A stretch of DNA of 64,000 nucleotides from PHAA01 sp034927445 (GTDB taxonomy: Bacteria > Bacillota > Syntrophomonadia > Syntrophomonadales > Syntrophomonadaceae). How positions within the stretch are numbered: position 1 is the first letter of the stretch; every line of letters starts with the position of its first letter. The DNA lies in NCBI GenBank assembly GCA_034927445.1, contig JAYFPZ010000008.1, forward strand, positions 124,001 through 188,000. Reading direction: 5' to 3'. Both the position numbers and the translations under genes were made by a program. A model generated the notes under the pieces. The model was not told where the DNA came from, searched no databases, and saw only the letters and a list, made by a program, of their open reading frames with translations. This document shows positions 1 to 8,571 of this stretch, in pieces.

Positions 1-1
1 G

Positions 2-1063
2 AGCTGGGGCGTGGCGGGCTTGTTTGTATTTGAGGACAAATCCCTCTTCGAGGAAGTGCCGGTCAGAGGGGAATTCGTACGCTGGCTCAGCATGCGTGAG
101 GACGGTTTTAAAGAGTTGCCATTGTGGAAAACCAAGGAATATGGGCTTTTAAGCGAATACAGTAAACTGCCGACTCATCGCTGCCGCCCTTTTAATAGGA
201 TCACTTTTGAGGATGACTACATTATTAAGAAAGGTATAGACGAACAGGGGCAGAGCCTTGCGACGCGTGAGGTCGCCTGGTATCGCAGACTGAGAGGAAA
301 AGATTTTAAAAATATTCCCAAAATATTTGAATATCAGCCTCTGAAGATGGAACGGATACACGGAAAGAATATATTTGAATACGAGCTTTCAACCGAAGAA
401 AAGAAAGCGATTCTTCGAAAGATAGTCGCTTGTCTTAAAGAAGTGCAAGCTCTTGAAAGGGTGCCGTCCGACGAAAGAAGCTATAAAGAAGCGTATGTGG
501 GCAAGACCTTTGAACGCCTCAGGAAGGTATATGAGCTTATTCCATTTGCAAAGGATGAATACGTCGTTATAAACGGTAAGAAATGCCCAAACGTATTTTA
601 CAGGCGCAGTGAAATAGAAAGGCTTTGCAACAGTTATTTTCCCAAAGAATTCAAGCTGATCCATGGCGATTGTACTTTCAGCAACACAATGTTGAGAGAC
701 GGGACAGAGCCGGTTCTCATCGATCCGCGCGGTTATTTCGGCTTTACTGAGTTTTTCGGCGACCCCGCGTATGACTGGGCCAAGCTTTACTACTCAATCG
801 TAGGCAATTATGACCAGTTTAATCTGAAACGTTTTCGGCTTAATATACGCGAGAGCGATGTTTTATTGGACATTGCGTCTAATCATTGGGAGGATATGGA
901 GGACGAGTTCTTCTGTTTACTTGAAGGCGAAGTTACGCGCCCACAGATTAAGCTGCTTCATGCGATCATCTGGCTGTCGCTTACGACCTATGCCTGGGAA
1001 GACTATGATTCAATCTGCGGCGCATTTTATATTGGACTGAAGTATTTGGAGGAAGTAATATGA
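2..1063 (+). CDS. Phosphotransferase (APH/choline kinase-like), C-terminal part of a probable nucleotidyltransferase-kinase fusion; 5' partial
   Basis: The frame is open to the window edge, so the true start lies upstream; the first start-like codon inside is GTG at 11. The first ~35 residues (FEEVPVRGEFVRW region) look like the tail of a sugar-phosphate nucleotidyltransferase. The rest resembles an aminoglycoside/choline kinase-like fold: the catalytic loop HGDCTFSN sits near residue 218 and the metal-binding IDPRG near 237. Such fusions occur in capsule loci, where they phosphorylate and then activate a sugar or alcohol. The stop overlaps the next start (ATGA), so it is translationally coupled to the SIS gene. 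The kinase fold is well supported; the substrate is unknown and the fusion is inferred. Confidence 0.75.
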   Translation, partial: SWGVAGLFVFEDKSLFEEVPVRGEFVRWLSMREDGFKELPLWKTKEYGLLSEYSKLPTHRCRPFNRITFEDDYIIKKGIDEQGQSLATREVAWYRRLRGKDFKNIPKIFEYQPLKMERIHGKNIFEYELSTEEKKAILRKIVACLKEVQALERVPSDERSYKEAYVGKTFERLRKVYELIPFAKDEYVVINGKKCPNVFYRRSEIERLCNSYFPKEFKLIHGDCTFSNTMLRDGTEPVLIDPRGYFGFTEFFGDPAYDWAKLYYSIVGNYDQFNLKRFRLNIRESDVLLDIASNHWEDMEDEFFCLLEGEVTRPQIKLLHAIIWLSLTTYAWEDYDSICGAFYIGLKYLEEVI

Positions 1064-1644
1064 TTACATATTTTACAAATTTGCTGCACACAATAGAAAG
1101 CTCCATAAAGTCTCTAGACGAAGCAACATTTCAAAAGCTTGTTGAAGAATCAGTGGCAACGCTCGATCGGGGGAATAAGATTATTGTCAGTGGCCTGGGC
1201 AAAAATATTTCGGTATGTGAGAAATTTGTTGGAACTATGCTTTCGTTAGGCCAGAATGCCAGCTTCATGAATACGAATACTGCGGTTCACGGAGATATCG
1301 GCATGGTCAAGCAGGGCGATCTTGTAATTATCCTCACAAAGAGCGGTGAGACGGAGGAATCCATATATCTGGTCTCGTTGCTCAAGCAGCGCAACGCAAA
1401 TACTTGGATATTGACCTTTGAGCGGGAATCGACACTTAGCCGTGAAAACGAAAAGTGTCTCATACTCGATTTGGAACATGAGGGCGATCCATGGAATGTG
1501 GTTCCTAATAATTCCACAACCGTGAACCTTATAATACTTCAAGGGCTTGCCATGATGGTGGTCGAGCGCAGAGGCGTCACCCTCGCGGATTTTAAGGAGA
1601 ACCATCCGGGAGGCCATATAGGGGTGCAATTGAAAAATGTCTGA
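1060..1644 (+). CDS. SIS-domain sugar-phosphate isomerase, KdsD/KpsF-like without CBS domains
   Basis: A 194-residue SIS-fold protein. The segments SGLGKN, AVHGDIGMV, TKSGETEE and the C-terminal HPGGHIG follow the pattern of arabinose-5-phosphate isomerases (KdsD/KpsF), which interconvert ketose and aldose phosphates. Typical KdsD is about 325 residues with a CBS pair after the SIS domain; here the protein ends right after HPGG, so the CBS part is absent. It overlaps its upstream neighbour by 4 bases and its downstream HAD gene by 8, so these genes are likely one operon. It probably supplies an aldose phosphate for the activated sugar made by this cluster. The family call is good; the substrate is not known. 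Confidence 0.8.
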   Translation: MITYFTNLLHTIESSIKSLDEATFQKLVEESVATLDRGNKIIVSGLGKNISVCEKFVGTMLSLGQNASFMNTNTAVHGDIGMVKQGDLVIILTKSGETEESIYLVSLLKQRNANTWILTFERESTLSRENEKCLILDLEHEGDPWNVVPNNSTTVNLIILQGLAMMVVERRGVTLADFKENHPGGHIGVQLKNV

Positions 1645-2014
1645 TGTTATTAAGTTATCGCCGCTAGGTAAGACATGGATATTGGATCTGGACGGCACTT
1701 TAGTCAAGCATAACGGATATAAACTGGATGGTCATGATGCACTGCTGCCCGGCGTGCGGGAGTTTATTGACGGAATCCCTGCTGAGGACATGATCATAAT
1801 CATGACCTCCCGCACGAAGGAGCAGGCAGAATTTACGGAAGCGTTTTTGCGGGAAGAACATATTCGTTACGACTTAATTATTTACTGTGCTCCATACGGC
1901 GAACGTATTCTTATAAATGATAAAAAAACGTCCGGGCTCAAAACGGCGATAGCCGTCAACCTAGAAAGGAATTGTTTCTATGGGACACGGTTTGAAGTGG
2001 ACGAAACACTTTAA
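1637..2014 (+). CDS. HAD-superfamily sugar-phosphate phosphatase, small
   Basis: A 125-residue HAD-like protein. HAD motif I is DLDGTL near residues 18-23, with the nucleophile and acid/base aspartates in place. Motif II is the T/S of IIMTSR near 55, and a late acidic motif ILINDKK carries the motif IV aspartate. The length is at the short end of the family, with only a minimal cap. It overlaps the SIS gene by 8 bases and the next gene begins inside its 3' end, so it is co-translated with both. It probably dephosphorylates a sugar-phosphate intermediate in the same pathway. Confidence 0.7.
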   Translation: MSDVIKLSPLGKTWILDLDGTLVKHNGYKLDGHDALLPGVREFIDGIPAEDMIIIMTSRTKEQAEFTEAFLREEHIRYDLIIYCAPYGERILINDKKTSGLKTAIAVNLERNCFYGTRFEVDETL

Positions 2015-3017
2015 AGACAGACTGCGCAGAATAAAACCTCTTCATATCTTATACACTTTTTTGTTTTATGTTTTACCAGGGTTCAGGATATACAGCAGGC
2101 TTGAAAAGGGACATGGCGGAAATAATATCTGTAGCATATTGTCGTGTGCATGGAAGGGTATAGGAGATTATTACATATGCGGCATGTACCTTGAAGCGTG
2201 GAGAAAACAGGAGAATGCCGAACGCTACATTTTTTTGACTCCCGGAGGTGCGGAGGAAATGACGCTGAGGCTGTTCCCCGCAAGCGAAGGCCATACCCTC
2301 TGCGTAAGTAAAGAGAGCGTTTATCATCTTTTTTGCTTCAATACGTTTCTAGGCGATGGCAGATGCGGCTATCAGTATTTGCACCACGGAAAGCCTCATC
2401 CGGCGGTGAATCTCACCGGCATGTGTTTTGAAGGCGTTAATGGTCTGGAAATGCTGGACTTTTACCTGTACTGCGGATTCAGGTTACCGCGCGAGACCAT
2501 ACCGCAGCAGCCGGTGTTTTCGGCAGACTCGGAAAAAATCAATAGGCTGATGACCGATAATAACCTTGAATCAGGAAAGACAGTCCTGTTGGCACCGTAT
2601 TCCACAGGGCTGGCAGATTATTTATTGCCTGAGCTCTTCTGGACGGAGCTTGCAAAAGGCCTGACAGCGCACGGATTTAGTGCTTGTACCAACTGCTCGG
2701 GAGATGAAAGGCCGGTCGAAGGAACGCGGAGGCTGTTCATCCCTATCCGGGAAATCGTACCTTTTCTCGACAAATCCGGATATTTTATCAGCATACGAAG
2801 CGGCCTGTGCGATGTAATATCAACTTCAAAGTGTAAAAAAATAGTCATTCATACCCAAACTGCCAAATGGTGGTCGGATGGGATGTCTTTGTGGTATACC
2901 GGTCTAAACCATATGGGATTGTGCAGCGACGTGGTGGAGCTGGAATGCCGTGGCGATAACTGGGATGAGCTGAGGGATGAGATCATAAATACAATGCTGC
3001 AAGAACTGAGTATGTAA
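1980..3017 (+). CDS. GT9/heptosyltransferase-like (GT-B fold) protein
   Basis: A 345-residue protein with no obvious signal peptide and a basic N-terminus. Its second half (residues ~199-300: VLLAPYSTG, FWTELAKGL, a cysteine-rich CTNCSGDE turn, FLDKSGYFISIRSGLCD) has the layout of the nucleotide-sugar-binding domain of ADP-heptose-type GT-B glycosyltransferases. The same layout recurs at the C-terminus of the next gene (VLLCPYANS, FLEKAGYLISLRSGFND), so the two are paralogous there. The start ATG lies 35 bases inside the HAD gene behind an AAAGGA site. A transferase role in surface glycan assembly is likely, but the fold assignment is from pattern only. Confidence 0.5.
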   Translation: MGHGLKWTKHFKDRLRRIKPLHILYTFLFYVLPGFRIYSRLEKGHGGNNICSILSCAWKGIGDYYICGMYLEAWRKQENAERYIFLTPGGAEEMTLRLFPASEGHTLCVSKESVYHLFCFNTFLGDGRCGYQYLHHGKPHPAVNLTGMCFEGVNGLEMLDFYLYCGFRLPRETIPQQPVFSADSEKINRLMTDNNLESGKTVLLAPYSTGLADYLLPELFWTELAKGLTAHGFSACTNCSGDERPVEGTRRLFIPIREIVPFLDKSGYFISIRSGLCDVISTSKCKKIVIHTQTAKWWSDGMSLWYTGLNHMGLCSDVVELECRGDNWDELRDEIINTMLQELSM

Positions 3018-3048
3018 ACTGCTTATATCGACTTATTGAGGTGAAATT

Positions 3049-5514
3049 ATGCGGGTTGCCGTTATAGAACAAAACTTTGGAAAATATGTACTCGATATAT
3101 TCAGCAGCCATCCTGACTGCGGGATTGAGATTGCGTGCTTTGTGGAATACCAGTCAAAACAGTCGGGCATAGAGAAGAGCGGAATTCCTGTCGTCACGCT
3201 GGATGACCTCAAGCCGGGCGCCGGTATCAGTTATGATGCGGTGCTAATCGCGGTCAGTCATAATCGCGAACTGGCCAGGTTGCTTATAAAATTGCACGAT
3301 AAGGGGATTGGCAATATCCATGTGATCAGGCTGTTTACGCTTGATAAGAAGGCTGATTTTCTTGCTGAAAACGGCTTTTCAGCTGCCCATGTGGACAGTC
3401 TTTCTGAAGAAAAGCCTTATCTTGTTCATCTTGAAACCCATGTTTGCGACCATTGCAACCTGAACTGCAAGGCGTGCAACAATTTTTCACCTTTTGTTAA
3501 GGAGCGTAGCTGCGCTTCGGCGGAGCAGTATGAAAAAGATCTCGCGCAGCTTTCAGAATTGTTTTCCGGGATTGGGCGTTTGTTTTTGCTGGGCGGGGAG
3601 CCGCTTTTGGAACCTGAGCTTTCGTGCAGGTTTATGGAAATCAGCAGGAAATACTTTCCGAACGCGGAACTGCGGTATCTGACCAATGGTCTTCTTATTC
3701 CTAAGATGAAGGATGAATTCTGGGATTGTGTCAGAGAAAATAATGCAATCATACATATCACTGCTTATCCGCCAACGCTAAAATTGTTACCGCAAATTGA
3801 ATCTATATTAAATAGCTATAAAATCATATATTTTTTGACAGATTTGGTAAATAATTTTACAAAAAGATGGACTCTTTATCCTTTCGAGGATGCCGAAAAC
3901 AACAACAGTAGATGCGGTTCTGCAGGTTGTCATTACCTCCGTGATGGTAAGCTTGCAAAGTGTCCGGATGCTGTTCTTATTGAAAATCTTGATAAGGTTA
4001 TGAATACCAATCTGCGAAGTAAGGATGATGTAGATATATATTCAGCAGATTCCGGATGGCAGATGATAAATACCTTGGCCAAACCCATTGATTTGTGCTC
4101 CAATTGTACACATAAAAGACTTGAGGGGATAACATGGGAATTAACAGAAGGCTCTCCAAGTTTAAATGACTGGATGGTGGAACATCGTTATGAATACGAA
4201 GCTAGGAAGCAGTCAGAAGAAATAGAAAATTTAATTTCCAAATTGGAAAATGCAGAAGAACTATATAATGAAGAACATACTCAGTTGAATGAAGCAAAAG
4301 GAACAATTACTTCAATAAATGCGAAACTTACTAATATGGAGCATAAGCTATCTGATACTGAAAAAAAATTAGCTGTTAAGAACCGACAGTTAAGGGAACT
4401 GCAGGGTCATTACAATAATATATTGAATTCGGTTTCATTTAAGGTTGGGCGGGTTATAACCTGGCTTCCCAGAAAATTCACATATGCCATGAAAGCTATT
4501 GTGAAATTATGGATAGAGTCCGGGAAAAGTATAAGTTCGCGAATCAATGGTTTGAGAGGAATTCACAGGCATTTCATCAATAATATTTTGCCAGGTTTTA
4601 ATAAATATGCAGAAATAATTATGAATAATGGAAGTGATTCGCAACTTTATATTACTGGTACAGGTAAAGGCGATTTATATATTTTATGCACATATTACGA
4701 CGAATACCTGAGAATTAATGAGAAGACAGAAAATGCTATCCTCGTAGTTACTGGAGAGAGTGGGAAAAAGGTTGCGCAGTTGTTCGGTGTTACTAAACTA
4801 GAGAAAGTTACTGCTGATGAAACTGTTTCGTTGTTCAAACTTTTTGTATTTGGCGAGGGTTGTAGTATCAACATCACTATTTTGCACCATCATATAATTT
4901 CACGACATACAGGAATCCTAATGAGGCTTGAGGGATTACACAATATGGATTTTGCCGCATGTACTCGGGAAGCTGTTTTCTCCGATATAGACATTACATG
5001 TACCAAAAAACCGTGCTTTGATTTTAATTCATCTTTTGTGGAAGAACTTTTTTCTCGAAATAATTTTAAACCAAAAAAAACAGTGCTTCTTTGTCCCTAT
5101 GCGAATTCTGTGAAAAGCCTTCCGGAGGGTTTTTGGGAGATACTCGCAGATACATTATTAAAAAAGGGGTTCTGCGTCTGCACTAATTCAGTAAATGATG
5201 ATGAAAAACCAATCAGTGGTACTAGTGCTGTTGATATGCCATATGAATATTCTGTTCCATTTCTTGAAAAAGCTGGTTATTTAATTAGCTTACGTAGTGG
5301 ATTTAACGACGTAACAAATTCAGCTAAATGTTCAATGGTTGTACTTTATCCTGAAAAAGACTTTAAACGAGGACTAGCGTCAACACTTAGGACACGTGAA
5401 TCATTTTCAATAAAGAAAATGTATTCCAGACATGATGTTATTGAGCTTGATGTGAGTGAGGATAATATTCAAGATATCATAAATTCAATTTTGTTTGAGT
5501 TTACTAAAAAATAA
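3049..5514 (+). CDS. Multi-domain fusion: nucleotide-binding-like domain, radical SAM, coiled coil, GT9-like domain
   Basis: An 821-residue protein with an unusual domain chain. Residues ~1-110 look like a small Rossmann-type domain as found before sugar acyltransferases. Residues ~130-380 form a radical SAM domain: C137-x3-C141-x2-C144 for the 4Fe-4S cluster, a GGEPLLEP motif near 182, and further cysteines (GCHYLRDG, CPDA, CSNC) that could bind an auxiliary cluster. Residues ~390-465 form a heptad-rich coiled coil (Glu/Lys/Leu). Residues ~670-790 repeat the GT9-like C-terminal domain of the preceding gene. Base composition falls sharply to AT-rich after about 3,770, inside the radical SAM part. 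The substrate is unknown; a radical-based sugar or lipid modification coupled to glycan transfer is speculation. Confidence 0.6.
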   Translation: MRVAVIEQNFGKYVLDIFSSHPDCGIEIACFVEYQSKQSGIEKSGIPVVTLDDLKPGAGISYDAVLIAVSHNRELARLLIKLHDKGIGNIHVIRLFTLDKKADFLAENGFSAAHVDSLSEEKPYLVHLETHVCDHCNLNCKACNNFSPFVKERSCASAEQYEKDLAQLSELFSGIGRLFLLGGEPLLEPELSCRFMEISRKYFPNAELRYLTNGLLIPKMKDEFWDCVRENNAIIHITAYPPTLKLLPQIESILNSYKIIYFLTDLVNNFTKRWTLYPFEDAENNNSRCGSAGCHYLRDGKLAKCPDAVLIENLDKVMNTNLRSKDDVDIYSADSGWQMINTLAKPIDLCSNCTHKRLEGITWELTEGSPSLNDWMVEHRYEYEARKQSEEIENLISKLENAEELYNEEHTQLNEAKGTITSINAKLTNMEHKLSDTEKKLAVKNRQLRELQGHYNNILNSVSFKVGRVITWLPRKFTYAMKAIVKLWIESGKSISSRINGLRGIHRHFINNILPGFNKYAEIIMNNGSDSQLYITGTGKGDLYILCTYYDEYLRINEKTENAILVVTGESGKKVAQLFGVTKLEKVTADETVSLFKLFVFGEGCSINITILHHHIISRHTGILMRLEGLHNMDFAACTREAVFSDIDITCTKKPCFDFNSSFVEELFSRNNFKPKKTVLLCPYANSVKSLPEGFWEILADTLLKKGFCVCTNSVNDDEKPISGTSAVDMPYEYSVPFLEKAGYLISLRSGFNDVTNSAKCSMVVLYPEKDFKRGLASTLRTRESFSIKKMYSRHDVIELDVSEDNIQDIINSILFEFTKK

Positions 5515-5542
5515 TCAGTAGAAATGAAAAGGAGTTGGGTCT

Positions 5543-6460
5543 TTGGTAATGTCTGAGGTTTTGAAATTTTTAAAGCGATTTATACCTCCATCGTCTAACA
5601 CGGTTAACAGTAGGCTTGATTACATTGAGCAGCTTATCGGAAGGATAGATTATGCAGGAAATCCTATCCCGGTCAATCACGCTATTAATGCTGAGGCGTT
5701 GTATTATTCATGTTGGTCAAATCTAATCCGTGATACCCATAAGGAAAGTTTCGGTCCATTTAAAGGGGCTAATAAAGGATGCGAGGTAGTCATTGTTGGT
5801 ACTGGGCCTACCCTTAATTATTACAATCCGATAGAAAAGGTAGTGCATATTGGTATCAATTCTTCATATAAGAAAGAAAATTTAAAACTCGACTATCTCT
5901 TCTTACAAGATTTCGCTGCAGGTAGGATATATGATGTAGAAGAAATAAGAAGCCTTACTTGTATTAAGTTTTTTGGGAAGCATTGCTCTAAACCTAATTT
6001 CTATACAATGGCTGACATACCAGAACATGTAATTGAAGAAATGGAAGCGAGAAAATATTTTGTCAATCACATCTACGGCCCCGCTGGAAATACCCCGATA
6101 ATGGTAGACTTGGAATACTTCCCGGTTATGGATTGTTGGACAACGGCATTTTCGGCTCTGGAGTTTGCTTTTTATACACATCCCCAAACAATATATTTTG
6201 TTGGATTGGACACTTCCGTTAAACTTGGCGGACATTATGATGATTCTTCTATTTTGGTTAAGGCACAAGCGCAAAGATTTGCTGAATCAGTAAAGGGCTA
6301 TAAAAAAGTTAAACAGTTTGCTGATTCTAATTATCCTGATATTAAAATTGTTTCTGTTAATCCAGTTGGACTCAAAGGGATATTTGAAGATATTTATACC
6401 GAGAGTTTTTTAGACGCTTATCCTGAAATAAGGAAAGAACTTGCAATATTAAATCAATGA
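5543..6460 (+). CDS. DUF115/Maf-like protein (6-hydroxymethylpterin pyrophosphokinase MptE-like fold)
   Basis: A 305-residue protein. The core VVIVGTGPTLNYYNPI (residues ~87-102), HIGINSSY and LDYLFLQDF segments fit the DUF115/Maf family, whose motility-associated members transfer nonulosonic acids to flagellins. Full Maf proteins are 600+ residues; this is only the catalytic-core size. The TTG at 5543 is chosen because AAAGGAG lies about 8 bases upstream; the ATG at 5549 would be spaced too far. NeuB- and NeuA-like genes lie just downstream, which supports a role in attaching a CMP-activated acidic sugar. No flagellin gene is in view, so the acceptor may be another surface protein or a glycan. 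Confidence 0.6.
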   Translation: MVMSEVLKFLKRFIPPSSNTVNSRLDYIEQLIGRIDYAGNPIPVNHAINAEALYYSCWSNLIRDTHKESFGPFKGANKGCEVVIVGTGPTLNYYNPIEKVVHIGINSSYKKENLKLDYLFLQDFAAGRIYDVEEIRSLTCIKFFGKHCSKPNFYTMADIPEHVIEEMEARKYFVNHIYGPAGNTPIMVDLEYFPVMDCWTTAFSALEFAFYTHPQTIYFVGLDTSVKLGGHYDDSSILVKAQAQRFAESVKGYKKVKQFADSNYPDIKIVSVNPVGLKGIFEDIYTESFLDAYPEIRKELAILNQ

Positions 6461-6614
6461 CGGAGAATTTATATTCGTTTAAGACACAGAATAGTTATCA
6501 GCCGTAATCTTTGGAAAGATGATATAATTTGCGAGATGATAAATTATCTAAGGTTTTGTTAAAATGATTAGAAGCAGGACTTATTTTGCCATATTTGTCT
6601 AAGGAGAAAACTAA

Positions 6615-7079
6615 ATGATTAGATTGGTTGCCTTTGATATCGACGGGGTGTTAACAGATGGCTGTATCTATGTCGACGAGGGTGGAAACGAGAGAAAACG
6701 GATTAATCTTAAAGATATTGATGCAGTTTTTGAATTGAAACGTAAGGGGTACCTGTTGGCAGCAATTACGGCTGAAGATACGCCCATGACCGACTATTTT
6801 GAACGTCGATTGCCTTGGAATTACTTTGTATGTCAAAAAAATAAACGAAAGGCACTTGACGAAATCCTCAGCCCTCTGAAAATTTTTCCGGAAGAGGTTT
6901 GTTATGTTGGAGACAGCGAATACGATTTGGAACCTATAAAGTATGTCGGTTTAGGAGTTTGTCCGGCAGATGCGATTAATCGAGTCAAACGTGCAGCGGA
7001 TGTCGTGCTTGAGCATGCGGGAGGGTGCGGTTGTGTGTGGGACATCGTGGAATTGTTAGAGGCAGAGGAGGATAAATAG
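6615..7079 (+). CDS. KdsC-like HAD phosphatase
   Basis: A 154-residue C0-type (capless) HAD phosphatase. Motif I FDIDGVLTDG is at residues 7-16, the lysine-containing RINLKDIDA segment follows, and motif IV is YVGDSEYDLE near 101. Size and motifs match KDO-8-phosphate phosphatase KdsC and the phosphatase domain of bifunctional CMP-sialate enzymes. It starts 4 genes (HAD, SIS, NeuB-like, NeuA-like) that together could make a CMP-ulosonic acid. AAGGAGAAAACTAA precedes the ATG. A second, broken KdsC-like gene lies at 10,489-10,960. The family is confident; the exact phosphorylated substrate is inferred. Confidence 0.85.
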   Translation: MIRLVAFDIDGVLTDGCIYVDEGGNERKRINLKDIDAVFELKRKGYLLAAITAEDTPMTDYFERRLPWNYFVCQKNKRKALDEILSPLKIFPEEVCYVGDSEYDLEPIKYVGLGVCPADAINRVKRAADVVLEHAGGCGCVWDIVELLEAEEDK

Positions 7080-7081
7080 CC

Positions 7082-7720
7082 TTGGACCATATCGAAAAGA
7101 TGTTGACTCGTTATCCAGTGTTGGAGCTAATCGCTGATAAGATTGGAGAAGCCTATTCCATTTTGGAGACGGGCTATGCGTCCGGAGGGAAACTGCTTAT
7201 CGCCGGAAATGGAGGCAGTGCTGCTGACGCAGAACATATAGTTGGCGAACTTATGAAGGGCTTTAAGAAAAAAAGGAATGTGTCGGCTGAATTTGCCGCT
7301 AGACTATCAGCTCAGAACAAAGAGATAGGTGCTCGATTAAGTGACGGACTCCAAGGTGCGCTTCCAGCGATTGCCCTGCATAATCATCCTTCGCTCAGTA
7401 CGGCGTTTCTGAATGATGTGGACGGATTGCTTTGTTTTGCCCAGCAGGTGTATGGCTATGGGACGAAAGACGATGTTCTGTTATGCATATCGACATCCGG
7501 CAATGCACTCAATGTTCTGCATGCCGCCGTGACAGCTAAAGCTATAGGAATGAAGGTGATATCTCTCACGGGAGCTACGGGGGGGAAGTTGAAAGATTTG
7601 TCGGATGTGACTGTCAACGCTCCGGAAACAGAGACATATATGATCCAAGAGCTGCATCTTCCCATTTATCATTGTTGGTGTACGATGCTGGAGGATGAAT
7701 TTTTTTTAGATGAAAAATAA
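7082..7720 (+). CDS. GmhA-like SIS-domain phosphosugar isomerase
   Basis: A 212-residue SIS protein. The segment GNGGSAADAEHIVGEL (residues ~41-57) is close to the sedoheptulose-7-phosphate isomerase GmhA signature, and CISTSGNALNV is the second sugar-phosphate loop. It is somewhat longer than classical GmhA (~190), with an inserted stretch at ~65-100. It starts with TTG 2 bases after the upstream stop, preceded by GAGGAG, so it is coupled to the KdsC-like gene. Next to a NeuB-like synthase it probably generates the aldose phosphate to be condensed with phosphoenolpyruvate, rather than LPS heptose. Diverged DiaA-like functions are possible but less likely here. Confidence 0.8.
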   Translation: MDHIEKMLTRYPVLELIADKIGEAYSILETGYASGGKLLIAGNGGSAADAEHIVGELMKGFKKKRNVSAEFAARLSAQNKEIGARLSDGLQGALPAIALHNHPSLSTAFLNDVDGLLCFAQQVYGYGTKDDVLLCISTSGNALNVLHAAVTAKAIGMKVISLTGATGGKLKDLSDVTVNAPETETYMIQELHLPIYHCWCTMLEDEFFLDEK

Positions 7721-7739
7721 ACATAATGGAGGATGAGCT

Positions 7740-8567
7740 ATGGAACATGTATTTATTATTGCGGAGATTGGGATTAATCATAATGGTGACTTAGATATTG
7801 CCAAAAAACTAATCGATTGGGCGGTACTTTCCGGTTGTGATGCTGTGAAATTTCAAAAGCGTACCATTGATGTAGTATATACGCCCGAGTATCTCGCTAG
7901 CTACCGCGAAAGCCCTTGGGGAACTACGCAGCGCGAACAAAAAGAGGGTCTGGAGTTTAAAAAGGAAGATTATGATGTCATAGATAGATACTGCAAGACG
8001 AAAGGCATTGAGTGGTATGCTTCCGCTTGGGATCTGGATGCTCAGGAGTTCTTGCGCCAGTATAACCTGAAGTATAACAAGATCGCTTCCGCTATGCTGG
8101 TCAATTACCCCCTTCTGGAGATGGTTGCTGAAGAGGGGAGATATACCTTTATTGGCACTGGTATGAGTACGTATGAGGAAATGGACAAGGTAGTCGAGAT
8201 TTTTCAGAAACATAATTGTCCATTCGAATTGATGCACTGCAACAGCACCTATCCCATGCCAAAAGAAGATGCCAACCTGCTGATGATTCCGGCTCTGAAA
8301 GCTCGATATGGATGCAAGGTTGGTTATAGCGGACATGAACAAGGACGCATCGTTTCCACCAGCGCCGTAGCTTTGGGAGCTACCTCCATCGAACGCCACA
8401 TCACTCTGGATGGTGCGATGTACGGCTCAGATCAGGCGGCATCCTTGAACGTGAAAGAACTATTCCGCTTGGTAGAAGATATCCGTACAATCGAAACCAT
8501 ACTCGGCGATGGTGTTAAGTGTCTTACAGAAAAAGAACTGGAAACCAAGAAAAAACTGAGAGGATAA
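7740..8567 (+). CDS. NeuB-family synthase (N-acetylneuraminate/nonulosonate synthase-like), no SAF domain
   Basis: A 275-residue TIM-barrel protein of the NeuB family, which condenses phosphoenolpyruvate with an aldose to give a 2-keto-3-deoxy acid. Visible motifs are EIGINHNGD at residues 8-16, AVKFQKRT near 37-44, the catalytic-barrel region HCNSTYPMP near 162-170, GYSGHEQG near 198 and ERHITLD near 219. Family members usually have about 340 residues with a C-terminal antifreeze-like SAF domain that reaches across the dimer; this one stops after the barrel. GGAGG precedes the ATG. The neighbours suggest a CMP-ulosonic acid pathway. The family is certain; the product is not. Confidence 0.85.
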   Translation: MEHVFIIAEIGINHNGDLDIAKKLIDWAVLSGCDAVKFQKRTIDVVYTPEYLASYRESPWGTTQREQKEGLEFKKEDYDVIDRYCKTKGIEWYASAWDLDAQEFLRQYNLKYNKIASAMLVNYPLLEMVAEEGRYTFIGTGMSTYEEMDKVVEIFQKHNCPFELMHCNSTYPMPKEDANLLMIPALKARYGCKVGYSGHEQGRIVSTSAVALGATSIERHITLDGAMYGSDQAASLNVKELFRLVEDIRTIETILGDGVKCLTEKELETKKKLRG

Positions 8568-8571
8568 AGTC

